From contig JADIMI010000011.1 in the NCBI GenBank assembly GCA_017694845.1, positions 1 to 64,000 on the forward strand: a stretch of 64,000 nucleotides of DNA. Direction: 5' to 3'. Below the pieces are notes generated by a model. It saw nothing but the letters and a program-made list of their open reading frames with translations. It did no database searches and was not told the DNA's origin. Source of the stretch: Candidatus Cryptobacteroides intestinavium. GTDB taxonomy: Bacteria > Bacteroidota > Bacteroidia > Bacteroidales > UBA932. Both the position numbers and the translations under genes were made by a program. Each line of letters starts with the position of its first letter. Position 1 is the stretch's first letter. This document shows, piece by piece, positions 35,781 to 43,908 of the stretch.

Positions 35781-36746
35781 CTACCGGCTGAGACGGACGA
35801 AAATGCTGAGAGGCAGATTTTTCCCGAAACTGTCATTCAGCACCAGCTCACCGCATTCAATCTCCTTGAATGCGGTGCCGCGGCAGAATGCCTGTCTCAC
35901 CAGAGTCTCCCCGAGGACAGCTGAATAGCCGTTGGAATAGAGGTTGAGGACCATAAAGCTGTCGGATGGAGCGAGAATCTCGTTTACACATTTCAGCAGT
36001 TCGTTCAGGCATTCGTCCAGTTTCCATTTCTCCCCGTCTGGCCCGTGTCCGTATGCCGGGGGATCGAGAATGATGCCCTGGTATACATTGCCTCTGCGAG
36101 CTTCCCTTCTTGCGAATTTCATAGCGTCCTCGATGACCCATCTGATGTTGTCATAGCCGCTTATCTCCATATTGTTGCGGGCCCATGTGACAACCTGTCT
36201 GACCGAGTCGAGATGTGTGACGTCCGCTCCGGCTGCCCTGGCCGCCAGGGATGCGGCTCCGGTATAGGCGAACAGGTTCAGCACCCTTGGCCTTCCGGCT
36301 GCTCCGCACATATTTGCTGCATTCCTGTCCGGGTCTGTCCCTGCTGACTTGCCGGCGAGCTCTCTGGTCTGCCTGTAGATGTATTCCCAGTTAGGTGCCT
36401 GTTCGGGAAAGACTCCGACGTGCTTGAATGATGTAAGCCCGAGCCTGAGGGAGAACTCCGGCCCGGACTGTTTTCCTCCGTATCGGATCACCCACTGGTC
36501 ATCCATTTTCTTCAGCCGCTCCCACGTGCCGCTGTCTTCTTTCCCTGCTCTCGCGAATCCTGCCCCCGGCTTGAAACGGGTGTGGGTCAGTCTCTTCCAC
36601 TCATCGTCTGACAGTGTCTTGTCCCACAGCGCCTTCGGCTCGGGTCTGGAAAGATAATACCTTCCGAACCTCTCCAGTTTCTCGAAATTGCCGGAATCCA
36701 CCAGCTCGTAATCTTTCCAGAATTCTCCGGGTGATTCTATCGTCAT
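35781..36746 (-). CDS. RlmI-like class I SAM-dependent rRNA methyltransferase
   Basis: 321 residues. The SAM motif is RVLNLFAYTGAASLAARAAG, followed by THLDSVRQVVTWARNNMEIS and the catalytic-loop motif GIILDPPAYGHGPDGEKW, all typical of RlmI/RlmK-like (COG1092) enzymes that methylate 23S rRNA. The N-terminal ~110 residues lack a clear PUA domain, so the exact target is unsure. It starts 1 base after the DUF456 gene. Confidence 0.85.
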   Translation of the reverse strand: MTIESPGEFWKDYELVDSGNFEKLERFGRYYLSRPEPKALWDKTLSDDEWKRLTHTRFKPGAGFARAGKEDSGTWERLKKMDDQWVIRYGGKQSGPEFSLRLGLTSFKHVGVFPEQAPNWEYIYRQTRELAGKSAGTDPDRNAANMCGAAGRPRVLNLFAYTGAASLAARAAGADVTHLDSVRQVVTWARNNMEISGYDNIRWVIEDAMKFARREARRGNVYQGIILDPPAYGHGPDGEKWKLDECLNELLKCVNEILAPSDSFMVLNLYSNGYSAVLGETLVRQAFCRGTAFKEIECGELVLNDSFGKNLPLSIFVRLSR

Positions 36747-36747
36747 A

Positions 36748-37236
36748 TCAGATATACACTATTATATAATACATCATTACTCCGCAGGCGATCAGTTTCA
36801 TACCGGTTCCTGCAAGGAATCCTATGAAGGCTCCCAGTGCGGACTTGAGCGCAGTGCCGGTGCTTTTGCCGGCGAAGATCAGTTCGGCAATGAATGCTCC
36901 GAGAAGCGAGCCGAGTATCATTCCTACAGGAGGGATGAACAGCCCGGCCACCAGCCCTACCGTGGCTCCTATTGAAGCATATTTGCTGCCTCCGGTGACC
37001 TTTGTGAAATATGCCGGTACGACATAGTCAAGGATGGAGACGACAATGACTATCCCGAGCCATACGAGAAGTATGGTCAGAGACATTGTTTCTCCTGCCC
37101 CGTCAGTCCCTCCCCAGAAATACAGAAGGAGCATCCCGACCCAGCTTATCGGCGGGCCCGGCAGTGCAGGAGCAATGCTGCCTATGATACCTGTGATGCC
37201 GCAAAGTACAGCGACTATGGCTATGAAAATCTCCAT
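36748..37236 (-). CDS. DUF456 family membrane protein
   Basis: 162 residues, four to five hydrophobic helices rich in Gly: IAIVAVLCGITGIIGSIAPA, SWVGMLLLYFWGG, LVWLGIVIVVSILDYVVPAY, YASIGATVGLVAGLFIPPVG and IGFLAGTGMKLIACGVMMYY. The PPVGMILGSLLGAFIAEL segment and overall length match DUF456. Function unknown. It is placed between pepP (20 bases upstream) and the methyltransferase. Confidence 0.85.
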   Translation of the reverse strand: MEIFIAIVAVLCGITGIIGSIAPALPGPPISWVGMLLLYFWGGTDGAGETMSLTILLVWLGIVIVVSILDYVVPAYFTKVTGGSKYASIGATVGLVAGLFIPPVGMILGSLLGAFIAELIFAGKSTGTALKSALGAFIGFLAGTGMKLIACGVMMYYIIVYI

Positions 37237-37256
37237 TGATGACGGATTTAGGAAGT

Positions 37257-38714
37257 TTATTCCTGTGACATTATATCTTCGATTTCAGATGATGCCACCG
37301 GCAGTCTTCGGGATCCGAGTCTCCTTGCCCCATCTTCTGTGACAAGGATGTCATCTTCTATCCTGATGCCCCCGAAGGTGTAGTAGTCCTCGAGTGCGGA
37401 GAAATTGACGAATCCCTTGTCTGTCCCTTCCTCTTTCCATTTCCGGATGAGCGCGGGGATGAAATATATTCCCGGTTCATCTGTGACAACGTGTCCCGGA
37501 CGCAGGCGGCGGGCCATCCTGAGGTTGCCCAGACCGAGCTGTGACGCCCTCTTCTGGTCATCATCGTATCCTACATAGTCTTCCCCTATGTCTTCCATAT
37601 CGTGCACGTCCAGTCCCATATTGTGGCCGAGACCGTGGGGCATGAACAGGCCTGATATTCCGGCTGCCACCATTTCATCCGTGTCTCCCCTGACCAGGCC
37701 GAGTCCGGAAAGTCCTTCAAGAATGTGCCTGGCTACGGCAAGGTGGATCTGACGGTATGTGATGCCGGGCTTTGCGAGACTGAACGCCAGGCCGTTGGCT
37801 GACTCGACAATGTCGTAGATCTCCTTCTGCTGCTGTGTGAACTTCCCGCTGCAAGGATATGTACGGGTGAAGTCAGAGGCATAGTGCGTGTTGCTTTCAG
37901 CTCCGGCATCTATCAGCAGCAGTCTGCCCGGGGTGATGATCTGGTGGTGTGAATGGTTGTGCATCGTCTCTCCGTTCTGTGAGAGGATGGTCGTGAAGGA
38001 TACTCCCCACCCTTTCGATATGGTGATGCCCTCCATCCGGCCGGTTATGTCCTGTTCCCTAGCTCCGGGCTTGCATCCCCTGCGGGCTTCGGTATGCATC
38101 AGATATCCTATGTCGCAGGCCTTGTCGATCTCTTCGATCTCGCACTCTTCCTTTATCAGGCGCATTGAGACAACGGCCTTGACAAGCTCCTCGGATGCAG
38201 TGACCGCCTTGCCGCAGCAGCCGTGACCTCCGGCGACAGGAGCCACCTTGCGTACACATTCGGCCGGGACTTCCAGCAGCGAGGACAGCTTCAGCGTATT
38301 GTAGTATCGGGATGTAGGCAGGAAGTGCACGGTCCTTCCATTCGCCCTGGCCGCCAGCACCGCCTTGTCGAAATCGGCATAGGGGGCGGACTTCAGTACA
38401 CCGATGCGTTCCGCCTTGCTCGCCACGCTGGGCTGCGGCCCCATCCAGATGATATCATCTATGTCCACATCGTTTCCGTAGACATATTCCTCGCCGCTGT
38501 CCAGATCAAGGACCGCTGCGAATCCGGGGTCATCTATCCCCCAGAAATACAGGAAAGAACTTTCCTGACGGAACTTGTAGTCGTTGCCCCTGTAGTTCTG
38601 CGGGGCCTCCACGTTTCCAAGGAAGGCGGCTATCCCCCGTCTTCCTTCAGGGATGGAGGACATTCTCTCCAGCAGTGTCCTTCTCCTTCTTACATATACA
38701 TCTTTATCGAACAT
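37257..38714 (-). CDS. pepP: Xaa-Pro aminopeptidase (aminopeptidase P family)
   Basis: 485 residues. N-terminal creatinase-like domain (about 1-170, with FLYFWGIDDPGFAAVLDL) and a C-terminal pita-bread M24 domain. Metal ligands are visible: LLIDAGAESNTHYASDFTRT (two Asp), LFMPHGLGHNMGLDVHD (His), VTDEPGIYF (Glu) and GGIRIEDDILVTEDG (Glu). Cleaves N-terminal residues ahead of proline in the cytoplasm, which would fit growth on peptides imported by the RagAB-like locus, though it is common in the phylum. Confidence 0.95.
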   Translation of the reverse strand: MFDKDVYVRRRRTLLERMSSIPEGRRGIAAFLGNVEAPQNYRGNDYKFRQESSFLYFWGIDDPGFAAVLDLDSGEEYVYGNDVDIDDIIWMGPQPSVASKAERIGVLKSAPYADFDKAVLAARANGRTVHFLPTSRYYNTLKLSSLLEVPAECVRKVAPVAGGHGCCGKAVTASEELVKAVVSMRLIKEECEIEEIDKACDIGYLMHTEARRGCKPGAREQDITGRMEGITISKGWGVSFTTILSQNGETMHNHSHHQIITPGRLLLIDAGAESNTHYASDFTRTYPCSGKFTQQQKEIYDIVESANGLAFSLAKPGITYRQIHLAVARHILEGLSGLGLVRGDTDEMVAAGISGLFMPHGLGHNMGLDVHDMEDIGEDYVGYDDDQKRASQLGLGNLRMARRLRPGHVVTDEPGIYFIPALIRKWKEEGTDKGFVNFSALEDYYTFGGIRIEDDILVTEDGARRLGSRRLPVASSEIEDIMSQE

Positions 38715-38764
38715 ATCTGTCTGTTTAGTTTCATGTTGTTGCGCTCCGGGCCCTGCGGCTTCCT

Positions 38765-38876
38765 GTCATTCTGAGCATCAGCGAAGAATCTGGTGCTCCA
38801 GATCCTTCACTCCGCCTGCGGCTCCGTCTATGGTGACAAAAACCGGCACCGTCTATGGTGACAAAGAATGACGGCC
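38765..38876 (+). repeat. Dispersed repeat pair in opposite orientation (locus B)
   Basis: A forward element GTCATTCTGAGCATCAGCGAAGAATCTG (38765-38792) is followed after 5 bases by an inverted relative starting CCAGATCCTTCACTCCGCC and ending GTCTATGGTGACA (38798-38838). The end GTCTATGGTGACAAA is then repeated once (25-base period) near 38850-38865, followed by AGAATGAC. The gap 38715-39010 holds this and, near 38944-38966, a weak TTTG/TATGCTTTG promoter-like stretch; no gene is seen. Confidence 0.85.
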
Positions 38877-39010
38877 GTGACATATCGCTACAAAAGACGA
38901 AGATAATGAAAAAATCGGATAAAAAACGGGATGGCGGTGCAAGATTTGGTCTATGCTTTGTTTTATATGTACGCGGCCCTTATACCGGGCGGTATGAAAA
39001 ATTATATTAT

Positions 39011-39610
39011 ATGAGACGTTTTATTATTTTTATCGCCCTGCTGCTGTCGGTATGTATGACAGCGGGGGCACAGGACAAGACGACCTCAAAGCAGCGGATA
39101 GACCAGTGGAAAGACTATATGAAAGAGTTTCAGCAGAGACAGGAGCCTGTCAGGGAGGCTGCCAGAATCCTTGACACCCTGCAATGGAACCAGGCCGGGA
39201 ATTCCGTGGCGAAGAGGTCTTTTGTAATAGAGGCGGATGCCGTTACATTCAGGAACGGTGCGCGTGTCCTTGTCAATTCCATGACGAACTTTATCGCCGT
39301 GGATGGCGACAGGGGAGTGGTGCAGATTTCACCGAGCAATTTTGCATTCGGCCCTAACGGGGTCGGAGGGATCACTGTGGATGGGACAGTCTCCAACTAC
39401 ACGGTGACCACGGACAGGAAGGGAGCGCTGCATATATCGATGAACATTACAGGTGCTGTGATCAACGCCACGGTCGATATCTCCATATATCCGGGGACCG
39501 GCAATGCGTATGCCACGGTATCGCCGAATTTCAATTCACAGAATGTCAGGCTCGAGGGCACTGTGGTGCCTTACAGCTCGTCCAGAATCGTGGAAGGGAT
39601 GTCTATCTGA
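39011..39610 (+). CDS. DUF4251-type exported protein
   Basis: 199 residues from the ATG at 39011 (MRRFIIFIALLLSVCMTAGA), which gives a clean signal peptide; upstream codons are in frame but cross the repeat-rich region. The mature part has a helical linker (KQRIDQWKDYMKEFQQRQ) and a beta-rich domain with SFVIEADAVTFRNGARVLVN, MTNFIAVDGDRGVVQIS and GGITVDGTVSNYTV, the pattern of DUF4251. Function unknown; probably periplasmic. It is followed after 40 bases by a DUF4136-like lipoprotein gene. Confidence 0.85.
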   Translation: MRRFIIFIALLLSVCMTAGAQDKTTSKQRIDQWKDYMKEFQQRQEPVREAARILDTLQWNQAGNSVAKRSFVIEADAVTFRNGARVLVNSMTNFIAVDGDRGVVQISPSNFAFGPNGVGGITVDGTVSNYTVTTDRKGALHISMNITGAVINATVDISIYPGTGNAYATVSPNFNSQNVRLEGTVVPYSSSRIVEGMSI

Positions 39611-39650
39611 AACGGCATCCGATATTGTAAACATTTAAAGTCAATGGAAT

Positions 39651-40319
39651 ATGAAAAAGATTATGATACTGGCCATACTTGTGGCAGCGGCTGTCTCCTG
39701 CCGCAAGGAGCCATCCTCTTCGCAGTTCGATGGGGAATTCCTTGTGTATACGGCCCGCAGCGACAAGGCTGATTTTTCAGGATACAGTACCTTTACCGTT
39801 GCGGACAGTCTCCTGTATGTCGAGGGAAACAAAGGCCGGATGGCCCTGGATTCCTGGTGCAGGAATGTGCGCGAGCAGTATATAAGCGCTATGGAGGATC
39901 TCGGATATACATATGTGGATACCGGTAAGCTTGACAGCGACCAGACAACGGATGCTCCGGAAGAGAATTCCGCGGATCTCGGTATCCAGATATCGTATGT
40001 GGTCTCTACAGACTATTTCACCGCGCATATGCCGTACGATCCGTACTGGTGGTACGGCTATCCTGGGTACTGGTATCCTGGGTACTGGGGCAACTGGGGC
40101 GGATGGTATTATTCCTTCCCTGTCACATACAGCTATTCGACCCAGTCCCTGCTTACGGAGATGGTCGACCTTACGGCTGAAGAGGGGGCTGACAAGAACC
40201 TGCCGGTCGTATGGAACAGCTACATTGATGGACATATCGGCAATTCTCGCAATGATATGGCGCGTTTCAGCAGAGGAATCGCCCAGTCGTTTGCGCAGTC
40301 TGAATATCTCAGGAAATAG
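39651..40319 (+). CDS. DUF4136-like lipoprotein
   Basis: 222 residues; lipobox signal LAILVAAAVSC. The mature part begins DGEFLVYTARSDKADFSGYS then TFTV and later DLGIQISYVV, the usual DUF4136 features. A tyrosine/glycine-rich repeat YDPYWWYGYPGYWYPGYWG is in the middle (a PGYW unit twice), followed by GNWGGWYYSFP. The last part has VVWNSYIDGHIG and a helical end. Function unknown; outer-membrane or periplasmic. Confidence 0.85.
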   Translation: MKKIMILAILVAAAVSCRKEPSSSQFDGEFLVYTARSDKADFSGYSTFTVADSLLYVEGNKGRMALDSWCRNVREQYISAMEDLGYTYVDTGKLDSDQTTDAPEENSADLGIQISYVVSTDYFTAHMPYDPYWWYGYPGYWYPGYWGNWGGWYYSFPVTYSYSTQSLLTEMVDLTAEEGADKNLPVVWNSYIDGHIGNSRNDMARFSRGIAQSFAQSEYLRK

Positions 40320-40333
40320 AGGAGGAGAGTGCA

Positions 40334-40948
40334 ATGAAAACATTCATAAAGACAATGGTATTGGCAGCGTTGCTGTCCGTATTTGCAGCTGCATCTGCTG
40401 ATGCACAGCCGGGAAGGCGTTTCTATGTTGATGCCGGATGGCAGTTCAACGGGACTGTCGGAAATGATTTCGCGGCGAGCGGAAATGGATGGGGAGCCTA
40501 TCTTGAGGGAGGATATTATGTGCTTCCACGTATCGCGGTAGGGCTTTTCGGCAGTTTCAACACCAACAATGAATACATCCCGCGTCATACATATACCGCA
40601 GCGGATGGAGCGGCCCTGACAACTGACAAGGTCAATTCAATATATCAGATACCTTTCGGTGCTACGTTGAGGTACAGGTTCAGCTACAAGATCTTCCAGC
40701 CGTATATACAGGCAAAGCTCGGGGCGAACTATGCCGAAGAGTATTCATATATGTCGACTATGGCCGCTGTGGATGACCAGTGGGGATTCTATGTGTCACC
40801 GGAGATCGGTTTCACGTGGCATCCGTTCCGCAGGAGTAATTTCGGATTCCAGTTTGCCGCATATTACAGCTATGCCACAAACCGGAGCGAGGCTTTCGGG
40901 GTGAACGGCATCAACAATGCAGGGTTCAAGCTCGGAGTGTCATTCTGA
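40334..40948 (+). CDS. Small outer-membrane beta-barrel protein
   Basis: 204 residues: signal peptide (LAALLSVFAAASADAQ) and an 8-to-10-strand barrel pattern (RRFYVDAGWQFNGTVGNDF, GWGAYLEGGYYVLPRIAVGL, GFQFAAYYSYATN), like OmpA/OmpX-type porin-family proteins. It ends GFKLGVSF, with the C-terminal Phe expected for BAM. The last codons (gtg tca ttc tga) coincide with the start of a dispersed repeat element at 40939, so the terminal Ser-Phe-stop is encoded by the repeat. Fifteen bases separate it from the DUF4136-like gene. Confidence 0.85.
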   Translation: MKTFIKTMVLAALLSVFAAASADAQPGRRFYVDAGWQFNGTVGNDFAASGNGWGAYLEGGYYVLPRIAVGLFGSFNTNNEYIPRHTYTAADGAALTTDKVNSIYQIPFGATLRYRFSYKIFQPYIQAKLGANYAEEYSYMSTMAAVDDQWGFYVSPEIGFTWHPFRRSNFGFQFAAYYSYATNRSEAFGVNGINNAGFKLGVSF

Positions 40949-40966
40949 GCGTCAGCGAAGAATCTG
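40939..40966 (+). repeat. Dispersed repeat overlapping a barrel-gene stop codon (locus C)
   Basis: GTCATTCTGAGCGTCAGCGAAGAATCTG, a full copy of the dispersed element. Its first bases supply the final Ser and Phe codons and the TGA stop of the barrel gene. Confidence 0.85.
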
Positions 40967-41022
40967 TTCTGAAGACCGTCCGAAACTGCATCCGGCCAGA
41001 CAGAGGATGAGGGTCGACGGAA

Positions 41023-41152
41023 GATATGCACCGCTGACCCTCAATATACGCTCCCTGCGGCATCATCGGGGAGCATATCTCTATACAAATGTCGAGATAT
41101 GCGCGGCCGACCCTCGGTATATGCTTTCTACGGCATCATCCCTGTGCATATC
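41023..41152 (+). repeat. Pair of 57-base elements with GATATGC/GCATATC ends
   Basis: Two direct copies, 41023-41079 and 41096-41152, each exactly 57 bases, starting GATATGC and ending GCATATC. By hand about 44 of 57 positions agree, with shared cores GACCCTC, TATA and CGGCATCATC; most differences are transitions. The ends can pair, so each copy could fold as a stem-loop. The region 40949-41602 has no gene that I can support. Confidence 0.8.
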
Positions 41153-41186
41153 TCCTTTGGATTCCCCGGCGGCTGTCCGATTTGCG

Positions 41187-41342
41187 GACCGCGAACACGA
41201 GATTTTTGTATCTTTCTGAATGACAGGATGTTATGAAAAATGAATGTTCGCGGTCCCTGCTTTTTTGAGGGGACCGCGAACAAGGGAATTTTGTATTGTG
41301 TTGTGCCTCAATGAATTATGAAAAGTTGATGTTCGCGGTCCC
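41187..41342 (+). repeat. Pair of 71-base elements with 12-bp terminal inverted repeats
   Basis: Two direct copies, 41187-41257 and 41272-41342, each exactly 71 bases, separated by 14 bases. Both start GGACCGCGAACA and end TGTTCGCGGTCC, perfect 12-bp inverted repeats. The inside is conserved near the ends (ATTTTGTAT and TTATGAAAA) and diverged in the middle. The inner TTTTTGTATCTTTCTG of copy 1 resembles a Bacteroidota promoter. No coding capacity; MITE-like or structured RNA element. Confidence 0.85.
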
Positions 41343-41354
41343 CCTGCTGGTACA

Positions 41355-41487
41355 CTGTCATTCGTCAGCGGAGAATCTGGAGAGGAAGATGAAAAGGGTA
41401 CTTCAGATCCTTCACTTCGTTCAGGATGACAGGCTCGTTCAGGATGACAGTGATCGTTCAGGATGACAGGCTCGTTCAGGATGACAG
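41355..41487 (+). repeat. Dispersed repeat with four-fold tandem end (locus D)
   Basis: A degenerate forward element (CTGTCATTCGTCAGCGGAGAATCTGG region, 41355-41380) faces an inverted relative starting CAGATCCTTCACTTCG at 41404. The end of the latter, CGTTCAGGATGACAG, is repeated four times at 41418, 41436, 41455 and 41473 (period 18, 19, 18). A further GTCTATGGTGACAGAAAATG lies near 41499. Confidence 0.85.
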
Positions 41488-41531
41488 AAACCGGCTGTGT
41501 CTATGGTGACAGAAAATGAATCTGTATAGAG

Positions 41532-41568
41532 AAGGGTGACCCGAAGTCAAAGACTTTAAGGGCCACCC
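41532..41568 (-). terminator. Long hairpin after the GH92 gene
   Basis: AGGGTGACC (41532-41540) pairs with GGCCACCCT (41560-41568) with one mismatch, and inside it AAGTC/GACTT pair again, giving an extended hairpin 34 bases beyond the GH92 stop on the minus strand. There is only a weak pyrimidine run after it, so it may act mainly as a 3' stabiliser. Confidence 0.6.
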
Positions 41569-41602
41569 TCATCTTCAATATGATCTGATTATGTTTCCGG
41601 TG

Positions 41603-43882
41603 CTATCTGGCTGTGGAGAAGGAGTACGGTCTGTCCGCCTTCTTCTTGCCTCTGCCGGTGTCCGGGGTGTCTGACATCGAGAAGCTGATTTCTGCCCCTT
41701 CTGTCAGGTCGTTGTGCTCCAGATAGGTCTTTCCGTATTTTCTGCCGTTGACTTCAATGCCTTCTATATAGATGTTCTCGTCCGAATTGCCCGGAGCATC
41801 TATCCTTATCTTCTTCCCATCCGGGAGGTTGATTGTCGCGGTATTGAACAGAGGCGATCCTATGATATATTCATCGGTCCCGGGACATACCGGATAGAAT
41901 CCGAGGGCGGAGAATACATACCAGGCTGATGTCTGGCCGTTGTCTTCGTCTCCGCAGTATCCGTCAGGCGTGGCGCTGTACAGCCTGTCCATAATCTCTC
42001 TGACACGCATCTGGGTCTTCCACGGCTGTCCGCTCCAGTTGTACATATATACCATATGCTGTATCGGCTGGTTGCCATGGGCGTACTGTCCCATATCCAT
42101 TACCTGCATCTCCCTCATCTCGTGTATCATACCGCGGCTTTCCATTCCCATATAGCTCGGGATTACAAATGTGGAGTCCATCATTTCGTTGAAGGAATCC
42201 TCTCCTCCCATAAGGTCTATGAGCCCGGCAGGATCGTGGAATACACAGAAGCTCCAGTGCCAGCTGTTCCCCTCGCAGAAGTCCCAGCTCCAGTCGGTGC
42301 CCTTGAAGTCAGGCCTGAAACCGCCCTTGTCATCCCTGCCGCACATAAGCCGGAATTCCGGATTGTATACATTCCTGTAGTTCATCGCGTTCTTCCTGTA
42401 CTGCTCCAGTTCGGACTCCGGCTTGCCGAGCTTTTTACCGAGTGCATAGATGCACCAGTCATTGTATGCATATTCAAGGGTGCGTGCCACATTCTTCTCT
42501 ATCCCTGTATTGTAAGGGATGTATCCGAGGCGGTTGTATTCTTCGAAACCTCTTCTTCCTGCATCTGTCCCTGCAAGTTCTGCATTCGCACCGTGAGTGA
42601 CGGCCTTCCACAGGGTTTCGATGTCATAGCCCTCGAGCCCCTTGATGTATGCATCCGCCACGACGGATGCGGAGTTGTTGCCTATCATACAGCTCCTGTG
42701 TCCTGGACTTGCCCATTCCGGCAGGAACCCGCTTTCAAGATAGGCGTTGACGAGCCCCTCCTGCATTTTTTCGTTCATATCCGGATATACGAGGTTCAGC
42801 AGAGGGAACAGGCAGCGGAATGTATCCCAGAATCCTGTATCCGTGAACATATATCCGGGAAGCACCTTCCCGTTGTACGGGCTGTAGTGCACACGCTTCC
42901 CTGAAGCATCGATTTCGGACAGGTCGCGCGGGAACAGTACGGATCTGTAGAGACATGAGTAGAATGTCCTGATATCGTCGATACTGCCTCCGTCTACCTC
43001 TATCCTGCCCAGCACTTCGTTCCATCTGTCACGCCCTTCCCTGCACAGCCTGTCGAAGTCTCCGTCTCCGAGTTCTTTCAGGTTGAGGACAGCCTGGTCT
43101 GCACTGATGAACGAGGATGCCACTTCAATCCCTACGGTCAGGCCATCGGAGGTGTCGAAGCCGATGACCGCTCCTGCGTGTCCGGCCTTTGCTTCCACTG
43201 TCCCGCCTGCATTCTGTTCTGTCATCTTCCCGTCAGCGACAGTGGCGACGTAGTTGATTTTTGCATCAGGACGGATGACAAACCAGTTCCTGAAATTGTC
43301 CGGGACTCCTCCGGTATTCTTTGTCGTATATCCGATGACAAGATTCTCTTCAGGGATGACCTTGACATACGATCCGTTGTCGAAGGCATCGATGACCAGA
43401 TATGCCTTGCCAGGTTCGGAATATGTGATCCTGAATCCGGCAGCCCTTTCTGTAGGGGTCAGCTCGACAGATATGTCGTGGTCTGCAAGATACACGCTGT
43501 AATAGTACGGAGTGGCGGTCTCGGCCTTGTGGGAGAACCAGCTCGCGCGGCTGTCCTGGTCGAATACAGGGGAGCCGACAGGCATAATGGCAAACTGTCC
43601 GTAGTCGTTCATCCACGGGCTTGGCTGATGTGTCTGCTTGAAGCCTCTTATCTTGTCGGCAGTGTATGTATACGTCCAGCCATCCCCCATCGTGCCGGTC
43701 TGGGGAGTCCAGAAATTCATACCCCACGGGCGTGCGATGGCGGGATACGTGTTGCCTGTGGAGAGTTCGAATTTCGACATTGTGCCCATGAGCACATTCA
43801 CATAGTCGACATAGCTCTGCTGCCCCATCGAGGAGATGGAACACAGCGCCAGAGCCATAAGTAATGTAAGGATTCTTTTCAT
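41603..43882 (-). CDS. GH92 alpha-mannosidase-like enzyme with Gln at the acid position
   Basis: 759 residues, signal peptide MALALCSISSMGQ, usual GH92 length. N-terminal beta-sandwich (VNVLMGTMSKFELSTGNTYP then AIARPWGMNFWTPQTG) and an (alpha/alpha)6 domain with DTGFWDTFRCLFPLLNLVYP, WASPGHRSCMIGNNSASVVA, the late DGYCGDEDNGQTSAWYVFSA motif and a C-terminal GSPLFNTATINLPDGKKIRI. GH92 enzymes are Ca2+-dependent inverting exo-alpha-mannosidases. The motif that normally reads HGNEP, with Glu as catalytic acid, is HGNQPIQHMVYMYN here, Gln605 replacing Glu. In a known GH92 branch this change goes with cleavage of mannose-1-phosphate-6-mannose bonds, where no acid is needed. Exported; acts on mannose-rich glycans. 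Confidence 0.93.
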   Translation of the reverse strand: MKRILTLLMALALCSISSMGQQSYVDYVNVLMGTMSKFELSTGNTYPAIARPWGMNFWTPQTGTMGDGWTYTYTADKIRGFKQTHQPSPWMNDYGQFAIMPVGSPVFDQDSRASWFSHKAETATPYYYSVYLADHDISVELTPTERAAGFRITYSEPGKAYLVIDAFDNGSYVKVIPEENLVIGYTTKNTGGVPDNFRNWFVIRPDAKINYVATVADGKMTEQNAGGTVEAKAGHAGAVIGFDTSDGLTVGIEVASSFISADQAVLNLKELGDGDFDRLCREGRDRWNEVLGRIEVDGGSIDDIRTFYSCLYRSVLFPRDLSEIDASGKRVHYSPYNGKVLPGYMFTDTGFWDTFRCLFPLLNLVYPDMNEKMQEGLVNAYLESGFLPEWASPGHRSCMIGNNSASVVADAYIKGLEGYDIETLWKAVTHGANAELAGTDAGRRGFEEYNRLGYIPYNTGIEKNVARTLEYAYNDWCIYALGKKLGKPESELEQYRKNAMNYRNVYNPEFRLMCGRDDKGGFRPDFKGTDWSWDFCEGNSWHWSFCVFHDPAGLIDLMGGEDSFNEMMDSTFVIPSYMGMESRGMIHEMREMQVMDMGQYAHGNQPIQHMVYMYNWSGQPWKTQMRVREIMDRLYSATPDGYCGDEDNGQTSAWYVFSALGFYPVCPGTDEYIIGSPLFNTATINLPDGKKIRIDAPGNSDENIYIEGIEVNGRKYGKTYLEHNDLTEGAEISFSMSDTPDTGRGKKKADRPYSFSTAR

Positions 43883-43908
43883 TTTGGTAACAATGATGAT
43901 GTGTTCGG

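Noticed and set aside
40917..41219. 100-codon plus-strand frame after the barrel gene.
   Set aside because: It runs through the dispersed repeat and both 57-base elements; no signal peptide, no domain, composition of repeat DNA.
41246..41283. TGTTCGCGGTCC...GGACCGCGAACA as a single intrinsic terminator.
   Set aside because: The 12-bp stem could form, but the same arms also bound the 71-base direct repeats and no T-run follows the right arm; the repeat explanation covers all four arms.
41418..41487. Tandem repeats here and at 58195-58284 as a small CRISPR array.
   Set aside because: Units are back to back with 18-23-base periods and no unique spacers; no cas gene is near.
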